Positions 7,997-17,610 of a stretch of 64,000 nt of DNA are shown here, in pieces. Every line of letters begins with the position of its first letter. The stretch's first letter is position 1. Under the pieces are notes generated by a model that was not told the DNA's origin, ran no database searches, and saw only the letters and a program-made list of their open reading frames with translations. This DNA is from an uncultured Ruminococcus sp. (lineage in GTDB: Bacteria > Bacillota > Clostridia > Oscillospirales > Ruminococcaceae). Location of the stretch: the NCBI GenBank assembly GCA_937910385.1, contig CALEPT010000222.1:16924-80923 (forward strand), written 5' to 3'. The translations under genes and the position numbers were made by a program.

Positions 7997-8494
7997 ATGA
8001 AGACAAAAAAGCTTGCCGAGCTCGCACTATTGACGGCGGTCGCTCTGATAATTTTCATAATCGAGCTAAGGATACCGAATATTCTGCCGATACCCGGGGT
8101 AAAGCTCGGACTTGCAAATATTATAACAGTATATGCGGTATATAAATTCAGTGCAAAGGAAACGCTCATGATCGTGGCAACGAGAGTTATTCTCGGATCG
8201 CTTTTCAGCAGCAACTTCTCCGTAATCATATACAGTCTTAGCGGAGCAATAATGTGTCTTGTTGGAATGCTGCTCGTAAAGCGCGTAATACCGCTGAAAT
8301 ACATATGGCTTTGCAGCATTATAGGCGCGGTTTTCCACAATACGGGACAGATGATAACGGCTGTTATAATGATGAGGTCGTTTGCAGTTATTGCGTATTA
8401 TCCTCCGCTTATAATATCAGGCTGCATTGCAGGACTTTTCACGGGACTCTGTGCAGGGTTCGTACTGAAAAGATTGCCGCAAAGCTTTAAGTAA
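7997..8494 (+). CDS. Gx transporter family protein (EetB-like; Hpre_diP_synt_I)
   Basis: A 165-residue, mostly hydrophobic protein with five or six membrane helices resembling ECF S-components. The early ELRIPNILPIPGVKLGLANI segment and the later GAVFHNTGQM segment are hallmarks of the family often labelled heptaprenyl diphosphate synthase component I. ATG 7997 has a GGAG ribosome binding site and starts right after the previous stop codon. Family members recur next to NusG-II and ApbE genes and are thought to supply flavin or quinone substrate for extracellular electron transfer, so the old annotation as a prenyl synthase subunit is doubtful. Confidence 0.8.
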   Translation: MKTKKLAELALLTAVALIIFIIELRIPNILPIPGVKLGLANIITVYAVYKFSAKETLMIVATRVILGSLFSSNFSVIIYSLSGAIMCLVGMLLVKRVIPLKYIWLCSIIGAVFHNTGQMITAVIMMRSFAVIAYYPPLIISGCIAGLFTGLCAGFVLKRLPQSFK

Positions 8495-8529
8495 ACACTT
8501 CATGAAAAGGCGTTTATTTGTTGATTATC

Positions 8530-8558
8530 TTGATTTCTTAATATTTATCTGATATAAT
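8530..8558 (+). promoter_or_regulatory. Promoter for the 8577 gene
   Basis: A -35 TTGATT (8530-8535), 17-bp spacer and -10 TATAAT (8553-8558) lie just ahead of a GAGGTG ribosome binding site. Confidence 0.7.
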
Positions 8559-8576
8559 GTCATAGAGGTGAAAATA

Positions 8577-8804
8577 ATGAATCCAATGAATCTCATGAAG
8601 TATAGGCAAATGCTCGAGACCTTCCGTGAAAATCATCCTAAGCTTCCACTTTTTCTGAAAGCAGCATCACAGAGGATATGTGAGGGGAGCGTCGTAGAAA
8701 TAAAGCTTAAGGATCCGGACGGACAGGAGATAGTAACGAATTTCCTTGTAAATCAGCAGGATATGGAGCTTATCCGTGAACTCGGAGGAATGGGCATTCA
8801 ATGA
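8577..8804 (+). CDS. Small conserved-looking protein, function unknown
   Basis: A 75-residue soluble protein, not recognised. The N-terminus is Met-rich and basic (MNPMNLMKYRQM). A predicted beta-strand pair (SVVEIKLKDPDGQEIVTNFLV) and a C-terminal helix follow. A GTG at 8568 overlaps the ribosome binding site GAGGTG, so ATG 8577 is chosen. It has its own promoter and overlaps the next gene by ATGA, so the two are translationally coupled. The strong signals and coupling argue that it is a real gene. Confidence 0.65.
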   Translation: MNPMNLMKYRQMLETFRENHPKLPLFLKAASQRICEGSVVEIKLKDPDGQEIVTNFLVNQQDMELIRELGGMGIQ

Positions 8805-9589
8805 AGAGCATCATTTTTTTTGATATAGACGGGACTCTCATTACAGAGGACGAGCGTATGCTCATTCCCGATAGCACTGCCGAAGCAATAGCTCAGACCC
8901 GTGGAAAGGGCAATCTTACCTTTATCAATACCGGGCGGACTGAGTTTAATGTGAGCAAGCGTGTGAGAGCACTCGGTTTTGACGGATACATATATGGCTG
9001 CGGCACTCATATCGAGTACAATGGTCAGACTTTGTTTCACCGAAAGCCTACTCAGAACTTCTGCCGCAATATAGCACAGCTAATGCGCAAATGCGGTGTT
9101 ACTCCTGTTTATGAGGACAGTGACGGCTATTACTTCGACGACAAAGCTCCAATGACTGACGGTCTGCGCTATTTTATGGAGTCATTTGTAGACAAGGGTA
9201 TCGATGTCAGCGGACGGGTCGAGGACGAGAGCTTTATCTTTGATAAATTTGTGGTATGGGACAACAAAAGCTGCGATATGGATCTTTTCAGACAGGAGGT
9301 CTCAAAGGACTTCTCAATAATTGATCGCGGCGGCGACTTTTATGAAATAGTTCCGCTCGGATTCACCAAGGCTACAGCTATGGATCTTATCTTGAAGCGG
9401 CTCGGAATTCCGTTAGAGAATGCCTATGCGATAGGTGACAGCATGAATGATCTTCCAATGCTCAAGGCAGTTCCAAATAGCATTGCAATGGGTGGTGCAG
9501 ATAGGATATACCCATATGTTTCGTACATCACGACGGGTATCGAGAACGACGGAATTTATAACGCCTTGCAGCATTTTGGACTTATATAA
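8801..9589 (+). CDS. HAD-superfamily hydrolase, Cof-type sugar/flavin phosphatase
   Basis: The 262-residue protein has the HAD nucleophile motif FFDIDGTL at its N-terminus, a Cof-type (C2) cap in the middle, a conserved Lys (TKATAMDL) and the metal motif GDSMNDLPML near the C-terminus. Relatives dephosphorylate sugar phosphates, flavin mononucleotide or pyridoxal phosphate; the substrate cannot be read from sequence. It overlaps the upstream gene by four bases and ends at a strong terminator. Confidence 0.88.
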   Translation: MKSIIFFDIDGTLITEDERMLIPDSTAEAIAQTRGKGNLTFINTGRTEFNVSKRVRALGFDGYIYGCGTHIEYNGQTLFHRKPTQNFCRNIAQLMRKCGVTPVYEDSDGYYFDDKAPMTDGLRYFMESFVDKGIDVSGRVEDESFIFDKFVVWDNKSCDMDLFRQEVSKDFSIIDRGGDFYEIVPLGFTKATAMDLILKRLGIPLENAYAIGDSMNDLPMLKAVPNSIAMGGADRIYPYVSYITTGIENDGIYNALQHFGLI

Positions 9590-9607
9590 GTTTGTGCATC
9601 TGCATAA

Positions 9608-9649
9608 ATATCCCCCTCAGGAACAGTCTCCGGAGGGGGATATTGTTTT
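9608..9649. terminator. Convergent terminator between HAD and GH9 genes
   Basis: ATATCCCCCTC (9608-9618) pairs perfectly with GAGGGGGATAT (9633-9643), followed by TGTTTTA on the plus strand. It separates two converging genes and may serve both directions. Confidence 0.85.
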
Positions 9650-9651
9650 AC

Positions 9652-12438
9652 TTATGTTACGGGAAGTGTTACCAGTTTTAATAGATATTGCTGAATCGAA
9701 AGAGCATCCTTAGAGGTAACTCCGTCAAGATCACAGCAATCAGCATTTATTGATCCCTGAGATGTTATGTGATTGGGATCAGAACCGCTTTCGCCATATT
9801 TATCGGGATTTGCAAGTGATTGCAAAACGAGTACAGAATCTGCCATATCTACGACTTTATTGCAATTTGCATCTCCGTAGAGAACACCGTCTGAGGTATC
9901 AGCAGAAGTTCCATCGGGTTCAACGCCCCATACAAGCTTACCGTCAGCATAGAGAGTAATCTTATCGGTGATAGCGGCTGCATCATTATCGTCTGCAAAT
10001 GAAACGAGGTCGGAGTAGCTGTAGTCATTTGAAGAATCCCAGTGTGGAGCCACATATGTTTCGGGATCCATCTTGTTTATGAATGCCACCTGATATGTAC
10101 GGCTGCCGTAGAAATCGCAGTTCTGCCACGAGATCTCCATGTAGTAGGTGCCGTTGTCATCATACTTGTAGGGACCTGAGAGCATCGCTTCATTCTTGCC
10201 GTCGGTATAGCTCTTCTCCTGATCGTAGTCAACTCGTGTCTCGAACATACTGATATCGTAGCCTGCTTCGAGAAGCTCGCTTATATTGAAGTAATATCTT
10301 GCCTTGAGGTCGCTCTCAAAGTGCGGAGGATTAATAGTTCTGTTGTAGACAACGATCTTGAGCTGGATACTGTTATCCTGTTCCTGATTTTTTCCGCCTG
10401 CAACATAGAGACCTACCGGGAGCGGATTTCCGTCCGCATCTACCTGTTCGAATCCGGCATATGCATTTTCGGACATATTGAAATCGGGGAGAATATAGTT
10501 CTTATCGGCAAGCTCCTTTCCCTCAGCACCATAGTAGTGATACAGACCTGCAAGGTCGCCGCAGAAGCCTGCGTTATAGTCGTCAGTTACCTCATTATAG
10601 ATGTAGTCTTTTGTCTCGTCATGGTGGTAATCATCAAGGTCGGGACCACCGACGAGCGCGCCCCAGAGTGTGTGCACCTGATTTACAGGATCCTCCATGC
10701 TCTGCGTAGCCGAGCAGTGTGAAGAGCGGTGATGAGGATAGCTTGCATAGCTGTATTCGTAACCTACCTCATAGGCATAGCCCATTGGGTTATCGCCGAG
10801 GATATATTCCATCTGACGCTTAGCCCACGGAAGGAAAGTATCATCACCGGTGGCTTTTGCATATACGCAGGCACAGAGACCTGCTGCTGTGTTGTAACGA
10901 GCCGAGCCATAGCCTGAAACAACTGCCCAGCCATAGGGAGACTTTGAAATGAAGTCGCTGCTTGTGTCGCTGTCAGGTAAAGAAGCGATCTCATCGCTGG
11001 TCATAGGAGTATTCCAGAGGAAATCATCCATACCGAAATACTTGTGACCATGAACAGGCTCATAGCCCCACTTTGAGCAATCGGTAGTTGCGCTGCAGCC
11101 AGACCAGTATTCGAGGTTGTAGCGGAAGATGTACCAATCACGCGCTGTATTTGTGATAGGAGCGAGCTTAGCGAAAACGCCGCCCCAAACGGTATCCCAG
11201 CAGTGCACCCAGATGTTCTGCCAGCAGTTGCCGGTATCTGTGATGATACGCTTCATATATCCTGTGTAGTAGTAAGCACCCTTTTCGTTTGTAACTGTTT
11301 CATCAACGGAAATGATAGCTTCAATGTACTTTTCATATGATTCGTCCTTGACGCTTTCGTCTTGAGCAACAGTAGCATAATAAAGCCATACAGCAGCCCA
11401 TGAGAGCTCGTCGTAGTCATAGCTTGATGTATAGAAACCGCCGTCATAGCCAAGGCTTGTAGCAGTAGGCACCTGTCCGAGTGCCCATGTCTCAGTGTGA
11501 GTAGCGACCGCGAAATCATAGAGTGCGATCGCATATTTAAGGCTCTGCTCAGCGTATTCTGGATCAGTGTCCTTGAAGTTGAGGTAGTTTATAGCAAGTG
11601 AAGCAGACGCACCGGCACACTGATCAGATGCAGGCATTTCTGTCGTTGCGAAGTAAGCGGGTCTTTTTACACCACAGCTTGAGGAAGCAACGACTGTGCC
11701 GTCCACCTGAAGCTCAGGGGCGCACCAGTAATTGTGGTCGTTATTTCCTTCGCCGACCTGATAGCAATATGCGACTACATTTCCGTCATCATCGAGGAAG
11801 GTAGCTTTCATGAAATAGTCATTTATCCAACGCAGTTCGTCTTCGACGTGTTTCTGGAGACCCATGTCGATGTAGTCATCGCGGAATTCATAGTAGCCCC
11901 AGCCTACGGTCGAAGCTGAATAACTACCGGGCAGCCCGAATTTAACGTGGTCACCCGCGTCATGCCAGCCGCCTGTGAGGTCAACGCAGCCGTCTCCGTC
12001 CGGATCGAGATAATCAATGTTTTCGTCAATAAATTTCTGTGACATATTTACTCCGACATAGAGGTCGGGGTCATCATCACCGAGTACAGAGCCTTCACCC
12101 GAGTCGCCGGTGCCAAGTCCCTGATCCCCATCATCAGTATTTGTACCGCTGTTGACAGTAGGCATAGGTGACATAGGCTGGAGCGGTATCATACCGTCCT
12201 TGACATGGCAGTTAGCGCGCCATGAATAATATCCGTCGTCAGCGACCTCATCGCCGCACTTGTTTGCGTCGTAGAAGCAAAGTGCGAGCTGAAGGGCTTC
12301 TGCGAAATTATCATAGTTATTTGGTTGGTCAGGGTTGATCACGGCGGCGTTAACTCCGCTTACAGATACTCCTGACAGCAGCAATGCGCCTGTAGTAACA
12401 CAAGCGGCAGCTCTTTTGAGTATTCCCGATTTCTTCAT
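9652..12438 (-). CDS. Cellulosomal GH9 endoglucanase with CBM3c and type I dockerin
   Basis: A 928-residue secreted cellulase. The order is a signal peptide (about 1-31), a GH9 catalytic domain with GGWHDAGDH (Asp160 and Asp163), PHHRSSH and the general-acid NEVTDDYNAGF, a CBM3c-like module (KIVVYNRT to DSSNDYSYSDL), and a C-terminal type I dockerin with two Ca-binding repeats (GDANCNKVVD and DLDGVTSKD). This GH9-CBM3c layout is typical of processive endoglucanases. The catalytic domain carries a 70-residue Gly/Asp-rich insertion at about 77-150. A second in-frame ATG (12438) is preferred because the AAAGGA site is nine bases before it and abuts the first. The dockerin implies assembly on a cohesin scaffold. 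The gene follows a TrpR-like regulator. Confidence 0.95.
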   Translation of the reverse strand: MKKSGILKRAAACVTTGALLLSGVSVSGVNAAVINPDQPNNYDNFAEALQLALCFYDANKCGDEVADDGYYSWRANCHVKDGMIPLQPMSPMPTVNSGTNTDDGDQGLGTGDSGEGSVLGDDDPDLYVGVNMSQKFIDENIDYLDPDGDGCVDLTGGWHDAGDHVKFGLPGSYSASTVGWGYYEFRDDYIDMGLQKHVEDELRWINDYFMKATFLDDDGNVVAYCYQVGEGNNDHNYWCAPELQVDGTVVASSSCGVKRPAYFATTEMPASDQCAGASASLAINYLNFKDTDPEYAEQSLKYAIALYDFAVATHTETWALGQVPTATSLGYDGGFYTSSYDYDELSWAAVWLYYATVAQDESVKDESYEKYIEAIISVDETVTNEKGAYYYTGYMKRIITDTGNCWQNIWVHCWDTVWGGVFAKLAPITNTARDWYIFRYNLEYWSGCSATTDCSKWGYEPVHGHKYFGMDDFLWNTPMTSDEIASLPDSDTSSDFISKSPYGWAVVSGYGSARYNTAAGLCACVYAKATGDDTFLPWAKRQMEYILGDNPMGYAYEVGYEYSYASYPHHRSSHCSATQSMEDPVNQVHTLWGALVGGPDLDDYHHDETKDYIYNEVTDDYNAGFCGDLAGLYHYYGAEGKELADKNYILPDFNMSENAYAGFEQVDADGNPLPVGLYVAGGKNQEQDNSIQLKIVVYNRTINPPHFESDLKARYYFNISELLEAGYDISMFETRVDYDQEKSYTDGKNEAMLSGPYKYDDNGTYYMEISWQNCDFYGSRTYQVAFINKMDPETYVAPHWDSSNDYSYSDLVSFADDNDAAAITDKITLYADGKLVWGVEPDGTSADTSDGVLYGDANCNKVVDMADSVLVLQSLANPDKYGESGSDPNHITSQGSINADCCDLDGVTSKDALSIQQYLLKLVTLPVT

Positions 12439-12460
12439 TAGGATCATTCCTTTCTGAAAA

Positions 12461-12763
12461 TTATTTCAGCAGATTCTTTTCCTTTAGCCTATCGAAAACG
12501 ATATTATATCCGTCGTTACCGTCCTTAAGGGAGCGGTTGACCCTGCTAATGGTAGCTGTGCTTGCACCCGTTTCCGTAACGATGCTGTTATAGACTCTGT
12601 GTTCCTGGAGGAGCTTAGCGACGTGAAGCCTCTGTGCAAATGCTTTAAGCTCGATGCTTGTGCAGAGGTCGTCAAAGAATTTATAGCAGTCCTCAACAGA
12701 ATCAAGTGTAAGAACAGCTTCAAAGAGCAGATCCATACTTTCGGATTTGATTTTATCGATCAT
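12461..12763 (-). CDS. YerC/YecD-type TrpR-like DNA-binding protein
   Basis: This 100-residue helical protein has the TrpR-like fold, with the DNA-binding segment ETGASTATISRVNRSL. The family (YerC/YecD) is widespread in Firmicutes and presumed regulatory, with an unknown ligand. ATG 12763 is chosen because GGAG lies eight bases upstream; a longer reading frame from 12802 has no ribosome site. It ends 22 bases before the preferred cellulase start (13 before the first ATG) with no terminator between, so the two are probably co-transcribed. Confidence 0.85.
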   Translation of the reverse strand: MIDKIKSESMDLLFEAVLTLDSVEDCYKFFDDLCTSIELKAFAQRLHVAKLLQEHRVYNSIVTETGASTATISRVNRSLKDGNDGYNIVFDRLKEKNLLK

Positions 12764-12821
12764 ATAAAAAACTCCAATCTGCCGTAAGGCGAAAAATTTC
12801 AAAAACGATTTTCTACTTTAC

Positions 12822-12850
12822 ATTTTAACACATTATTACGGAAAAGTAAA
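12822..12850 (-). promoter_or_regulatory. Promoter for the YerC-like/GH9 operon
   Basis: On the minus strand, TTTACT (12845-12850) and TAAAAT (12822-12827) are separated by 17 bp. The 12764-13179 stretch is an AT-rich divergent intergenic region holding only this promoter and the lon promoter. No CIRCE or CtsR box was seen. Confidence 0.6.
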
Positions 12851-13073
12851 GGGCTTTTCAGAGTGAAAAATGAAAAAAGAATGAATAGTTTTTGAACAAT
12901 TTTACACCTTTTAGTATATGATATCACAATATCAACAAAAAGTAAAGTTTTTTTTGAACTCTTGAGAAGATTTGTATAAAATTGCCAAACAAAACTCGCT
13001 TTTTTATTGTTGATTCGGCGATTTAATTTATCTTTGAACTTAAATTACTTTATTTAAGCTGAGTTTGCAGCGC

Positions 13074-13102
13074 TTGCTTTATTTTATATTTTGTGTTATA
13101 AT
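13074..13102 (+). promoter_or_regulatory. Promoter for lon
   Basis: A -35 TTGCTT (13074-13079), 17-bp spacer and -10 TATAAT (13097-13102). The leader contains an imperfect TTCGGCA...TTGCCGA inverted repeat. Confidence 0.7.
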
Positions 13103-13179
13103 GTATATGTTCGGCAGGATAACGGCTTTTTCGCTCTCTGCTTGCCGACAAGTGATCCTTACAGAAATGCGGTGATATT

Positions 13180-15522
13180 ATGGAACAAACCATTAAAAGT
13201 GATAAAAGCTCAGAAAATTCCAATATTTTATATACAGTTGCCATGAGGGGGCTCGTAGCGTTCCCTAAAATGGTAATGCATTTTGATGTTGCACGTGATA
13301 AGTCCGTCGCAGCGATCGAAAAAGCTCTCAAGGATAACGGCAAGCTTTTTCTGATAGCTCAGCACGAGGCTTATGTTGACGATCCAAAAGCTTCAGATCT
13401 TTATAAGGTAGGAGTGGTCGTCGATATCAAACAAGTGCTCAAGCTGCCGGATAACATAATGAAGGTCCTTGTTGAAGGCGTTTATAAAGCAAATCTTATA
13501 CATCTTATGGACGACGGTAACGCTCTGCGCGCGGAGGTAAAACGTACTCCTACATATTCCAGAGCAAAATATGATGAGGTGGAAGCCGAGGCGCTTATGC
13601 GCTCCGTTAAGGATATATTTGAGCGATATTCTTCATTTTTCCCTAAAATGCCCAAAGAGCTTCTGACGTCGGTAATGACTCAGGATTCTCCCGTAAAGCT
13701 TTATGAGACAGTTACATTCAACTGCAATCTCAACTACAGGGATAAGCAGACTCTTCTTGAGGAAACCAACATAATAAACAAGCTTTCCGTGCTGTTCGCC
13801 TGCCTTTCGTCAGAGGTAGAGATACTTGAGCTCGAGAACCTTATTAATGAGCAGACTAAAAGCAGCATCGACAAGGGACAGAAGGAATACTACCTGCGCG
13901 AGCAGATGAGAGTTATCCAGGAGCAGCTCGGTGAAGACGAGGCTGAGGAAGCCTTTGCCTACATAAATGACATAATGGATCTGAAGATAGATGAAAAAAG
14001 CAAAGAAAAGCTTTTGAAGGAAGCCGACAAGCTTGCAAAGCTTCCGCCGTCATCTCAGGAAGCATTCGTGATAAAGAATTACCTTGATACTGTGCTCGAC
14101 CTGCCGTGGGGAAAATACACCAAGGCTAAGCTATCGCTTGAAAAAGCGGAAGCTGTCCTTGAAAAGGATCATTACGGACTTAAAAAGGTCAAAGAGCGCA
14201 TTCTTGAATTTCTTGCCGTACATATGCTCAATCCTGAGATAAAGGGACAGATAATCTGTCTTGCCGGACCTCCCGGAATAGGAAAGACTTCAATTGCAAA
14301 GTCTATCGCAAAGGCAATGGGAAGAAAATATGCCCGCGTTTCTCTCGGAGGAGTCCGCGATGAGGCCGACATAAGAGGTCACAGAAAAACTTACGTCGGA
14401 GCTATGCCCGGAAGGATCATAACAGCTCTACAGCAGGCAGGCTCGGCAAATCCGCTTATACTGTTCGACGAAATAGATAAGCTTTGCAGCGATATAAAGG
14501 GGGATCCTTCATCTGCAATGCTCGAGGTTCTCGACAGCGAGCAGAATAATGCTTTCAGAGATCATTTTATCGAGGTGCCTTTTGATCTTAGCAAGGCAGT
14601 ATTCATAACGACTGCGAATAACGTTTCGGCTATACCCGCTCCGCTGCTTGATCGTATGGAGGTCATAGAGCTGCCCAGCTACACCGCGGAAGAGAAGTTC
14701 CACATCGCAAAGGAACACCTTGTCCCGAAGCAGCTCAAAGAACACGGCTTAAAGGCGTCACAGCTCAAAATAGACGATCAGGCGATACACGATATAATAC
14801 AGTATTATACTAAGGAAGCAGGTGTGCGCACCCTTGAAAGAAACATCGCTTCCTTATGCAGAAAGTCAGCTAAAAGGATAGCTGCCGGCGATGCAAAGCG
14901 TATTACCGTCAAGGGTAAGGATCTCAAGGAACTGCTTGGTATATACAAGTATCTTCCCGATCTATCATCCAAGAAGGATCAGGTCGGAGTCGTGAACGGA
15001 CTTGCGTGGACCTCCGTAGGCGGAGTCCTCATGCCGCTGGAAGTGCTCGTAATGAAAGGATCGGGAAAGATCGAGGTAACGGGCTCACTCGGCGATGTGA
15101 TGAAGGAGAGCTCAAAAATTGCGGTGAGCTACGTGCGCAGTGTTGCTGAAAAATACGGAATAAATCCGGAATTTTATAAGGAAAACGATATACACATACA
15201 TGCTCCCGAGGGAGCTGTGCCTAAGGACGGACCTTCTGCCGGAGTTACTATGACGACTGCTCTGATATCCGCACTGTCTGGTATACCTGTCAGAGCGGAT
15301 GTGGCTATGACAGGAGAAATAACTCTTCACGGAAAGGTGCTGCCTATTGGCGGACTAAGGGAGAAAACTATGGCTGCGTACAAGGCGGATATTAAGACGG
15401 TAGTTATCCCCGAGGCGAATAAGCCTGATCTTGAAGATATAGATGACGCAGTTAAAAATGCCATTGAGTTTGTCAGCGTTGAGAATTTAACAGAAGTTCT
15501 TGATATCGCGCTTACAAAATAG
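13180..15522 (+). CDS. lon: ATP-dependent protease Lon
   Basis: A 780-residue cytosolic AAA+ protease of normal length. An N-terminal LON substrate-binding domain (about 15-205) and coiled linker precede the ATPase with Walker [10 protein letters not shown] and Walker [10 protein letters not shown]. The C-terminal protease domain has the catalytic Ser in KDGPSAGVT and Lys in [10 protein letters not shown]. It degrades damaged and regulatory proteins. A promoter lies 78 bases upstream, and engB follows after 29 bases in the conserved lon-engB order. Confidence 0.97.
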   Translation: MEQTIKSDKSSENSNILYTVAMRGLVAFPKMVMHFDVARDKSVAAIEKALKDNGKLFLIAQHEAYVDDPKASDLYKVGVVVDIKQVLKLPDNIMKVLVEGVYKANLIHLMDDGNALRAEVKRTPTYSRAKYDEVEAEALMRSVKDIFERYSSFFPKMPKELLTSVMTQDSPVKLYETVTFNCNLNYRDKQTLLEETNIINKLSVLFACLSSEVEILELENLINEQTKSSIDKGQKEYYLREQMRVIQEQLGEDEAEEAFAYINDIMDLKIDEKSKEKLLKEADKLAKLPPSSQEAFVIKNYLDTVLDLPWGKYTKAKLSLEKAEAVLEKDHYGLKKVKERILEFLAVHMLNPEIKGQIICLAGPPGIGKTSIAKSIAKAMGRKYARVSLGGVRDEADIRGHRKTYVGAMPGRIITALQQAGSANPLILFDEIDKLCSDIKGDPSSAMLEVLDSEQNNAFRDHFIEVPFDLSKAVFITTANNVSAIPAPLLDRMEVIELPSYTAEEKFHIAKEHLVPKQLKEHGLKASQLKIDDQAIHDIIQYYTKEAGVRTLERNIASLCRKSAKRIAAGDAKRITVKGKDLKELLGIYKYLPDLSSKKDQVGVVNGLAWTSVGGVLMPLEVLVMKGSGKIEVTGSLGDVMKESSKIAVSYVRSVAEKYGINPEFYKENDIHIHAPEGAVPKDGPSAGVTMTTALISALSGIPVRADVAMTGEITLHGKVLPIGGLREKTMAAYKADIKTVVIPEANKPDLEDIDDAVKNAIEFVSVENLTEVLDIALTK

Positions 15523-15551
15523 TTTGACGAAGAGAGAAAGGAGAAATATGC

Positions 15552-16160
15552 TTGAAGCTCAATTATAATAAAGCGGAATTTACCGCAGCATATGGCAAAT
15601 TCTCTCAGCTCCCTCCTCCCGAGCGTATTGAGATTGCCTTTGCTGGTCACTCGAATGTGGGAAAGTCCACGCTGATAAACAAGCTTTTCAACAGAAAGAA
15701 TCTTGCAAGAGTAAGCTCAGTCCCCGGGAAGACCGCAACGATAAATTTCTACGGACTGGAAAATCTGTATTTCGTTGATCTTCCGGGATATGGCTATGCA
15801 AAGGTTGCAAAGTCCGAAAAAGAGCGCTGGGCAGGGCTGATAGAGGGATACCTCAGTTCCGACAGGGACATAAGGCTCGTGTTCATGCTTGTGGACAGCC
15901 GCCACGCCCCTACAAAGGACGATATTCACATGATAAATTACCTCATAGATGAGGAAATGCCGTTCGTGCTTGTCCTGACTAAAATTGATAAACTAAATAA
16001 GACCGAGCGAGCCAAACGCATGGAGGCGTTTTACTCAGAAATACCATATTTTGATGTTATCTGCTCGGTGCCGTTCTCCTCTCAGACCTTTGAGGGTGTG
16101 GAGGAGCTGCGCGAAATAATAGAGGAGATCGCAGACGACAATGACGTTGCTGACGAATAA
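15552..16160 (+). CDS. engB: Ribosome biogenesis GTP-binding protein EngB (YsxC/YihA)
   Basis: A 202-residue GTPase needed for late 50S ribosome assembly. G1 is GHSNVGKST, G3 DLPGYGYAKV, G4 LTKIDKL and G5 CSVPFSS. It starts with TTG at 15552: the ATG at 15548 is out of frame and runs into a stop, while AAAGGAG lies eight bases before the TTG. It follows lon, as in many Firmicutes. Confidence 0.95.
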   Translation: MKLNYNKAEFTAAYGKFSQLPPPERIEIAFAGHSNVGKSTLINKLFNRKNLARVSSVPGKTATINFYGLENLYFVDLPGYGYAKVAKSEKERWAGLIEGYLSSDRDIRLVFMLVDSRHAPTKDDIHMINYLIDEEMPFVLVLTKIDKLNKTERAKRMEAFYSEIPYFDVICSVPFSSQTFEGVEELREIIEEIADDNDVADE

Positions 16161-16179
16161 GATGAAAGGAATGTTAAAA

Positions 16180-17478
16180 ATGTTTGTATCAGAAAATCTC
16201 GGTGTAAACGAAAATGGTCACCTTACTATAGGTGGGATCGACACTGTTGACCTTGCGCAGGAGTACGGTACTCCGCTTTATGTAATGGACGAGCAGGTCA
16301 TAAGAAGCAATCTGCGCCGCTTCCATGAGAGTATGCAAAAATATTACGACGGCAAGGGCGAAGTTCATTATGCGAGCAAGGCATTTTCTTGCCTTGAGAT
16401 GTGCAGAATAGTCGCAAGCGAGGGCGATGGTCTCGACGCTGTTTCGATCGGGGAACTCTATACTGCGGTAAAGGCGGGCTTCCCCATGGAAAAAGTCGGA
16501 TTCCACGGCAACAACAAAACCGACGAGGAGCTTGAGTACGCTATCGAGGTCGGCGTGGGACATATCATCGTGGACAACCTCCCCGAGCTTCGCAGACTTG
16601 AGAAGATAGCTGCCGAAAAAGGTGTAAAGCCACACATTATGTTCCGTATTAAGCCGGGTATCGATGCTCACACCCATGACTTCGTCAAGACCGGGCAGAT
16701 AGACAGCAAGTTCGGCTTCGCTCTCGAAACAGGAGAAGCGTTTGAGGCTGTAAAGGAGGCTGTTTCCTGCGAAAATGTAAAGCTTGTGGGACTTCACTGC
16801 CATATTGGCTCCCAGATATTTGACATTGATCCGTTCGTTGAGGCTGCAAAGGTAATGCTTGGTCTCATAGCAAAGATAAAGGACAATCTCGGCTATGAGA
16901 TAGCCGGACTCAATCTCGGTGGAGGCTTCGGTATCAAGTATCTTAACGAGCATGATCCCGTACCCTTTGAAAAGTATCTTGAGAAGGTTTCCGAGGCTGT
17001 AAAGAGCGAGTGTGCAAGACTGAACATCACTCAGCCCATGATATACATCGAGCCGGGACGTTCAATCGCTGCGCCTGCCGGTATCACACTTTACAAGGTC
17101 GGCGCACGCAAGGAGATACCGAATATAAGAACATACATATCCGTTGACGGCGGAATGGCTGACAGTCCGCGTTATATCCTCTACGGCTCTGAGTATGAGG
17201 CTATAGTCGCGAACAAGGCAAATGAGGAACGCACAGAAAAGGTGACTATCGCCGGAAAGTGCTGCGAGAGCGGTGATCTTATAGGCGAGAATATGCCTCT
17301 TCAGCACGCTGAGTCGGGAGACATTATCGCTGTCTGCGCTACAGGAGCTTACAACTACTCAATGTCCTCAAACTACAACAGACTCCAGAAGCCTGCCGTT
17401 GTGTTCGTGAATAACGGACAGTCGCGCATCGCAGTAAAGAGGGAAACTCTCGACGATATTATCCGCAATGACATCTGA
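16180..17478 (+). CDS. lysA: Diaminopimelate decarboxylase
   Basis: This PLP enzyme decarboxylates meso-diaminopimelate to lysine, the last step of lysine synthesis. The 432-residue protein has the PLP lysine in YASKAFSC, GLHCHIGSQI, the phosphate-binding GGGFGIKY, EPGRSIAA and the catalytic CCESGD. Several in-frame ATGs occur; 16180 is chosen because AAAGGA lies nine bases upstream and family N-termini match MFVSEN. It follows engB after 19 bases and ends at a terminator. Confidence 0.95.
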   Translation: MFVSENLGVNENGHLTIGGIDTVDLAQEYGTPLYVMDEQVIRSNLRRFHESMQKYYDGKGEVHYASKAFSCLEMCRIVASEGDGLDAVSIGELYTAVKAGFPMEKVGFHGNNKTDEELEYAIEVGVGHIIVDNLPELRRLEKIAAEKGVKPHIMFRIKPGIDAHTHDFVKTGQIDSKFGFALETGEAFEAVKEAVSCENVKLVGLHCHIGSQIFDIDPFVEAAKVMLGLIAKIKDNLGYEIAGLNLGGGFGIKYLNEHDPVPFEKYLEKVSEAVKSECARLNITQPMIYIEPGRSIAAPAGITLYKVGARKEIPNIRTYISVDGGMADSPRYILYGSEYEAIVANKANEERTEKVTIAGKCCESGDLIGENMPLQHAESGDIIAVCATGAYNYSMSSNYNRLQKPAVVFVNNGQSRIAVKRETLDDIIRNDI

Positions 17479-17535
17479 AAAAGTCATACTCCGACTCATA
17501 GACAAATTAACAGACAAAGAGAAAATATAAGCATT

Positions 17536-17572
17536 AAGCTCCTGTGCGTTCTTCACGGGAGCTTTGATTTGT
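17536..17572 (+). terminator. Terminator after lysA
   Basis: AAGCTCCTGTG (17536-17546) pairs with CACGGGAGCTT (17554-17564), 11 bp with one G-U pair, followed by TGATTTGT. Confidence 0.8.
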
Positions 17573-17610
17573 CTTGGCTAACTTTAAAAGATTTAATTTG
17601 GGTATTTAGA

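Noticed and set aside
12900..13180. CIRCE or CtsR heat-shock operator before lon
   Set aside because: No sequence close to either consensus was found; only a weak inverted repeat is present.
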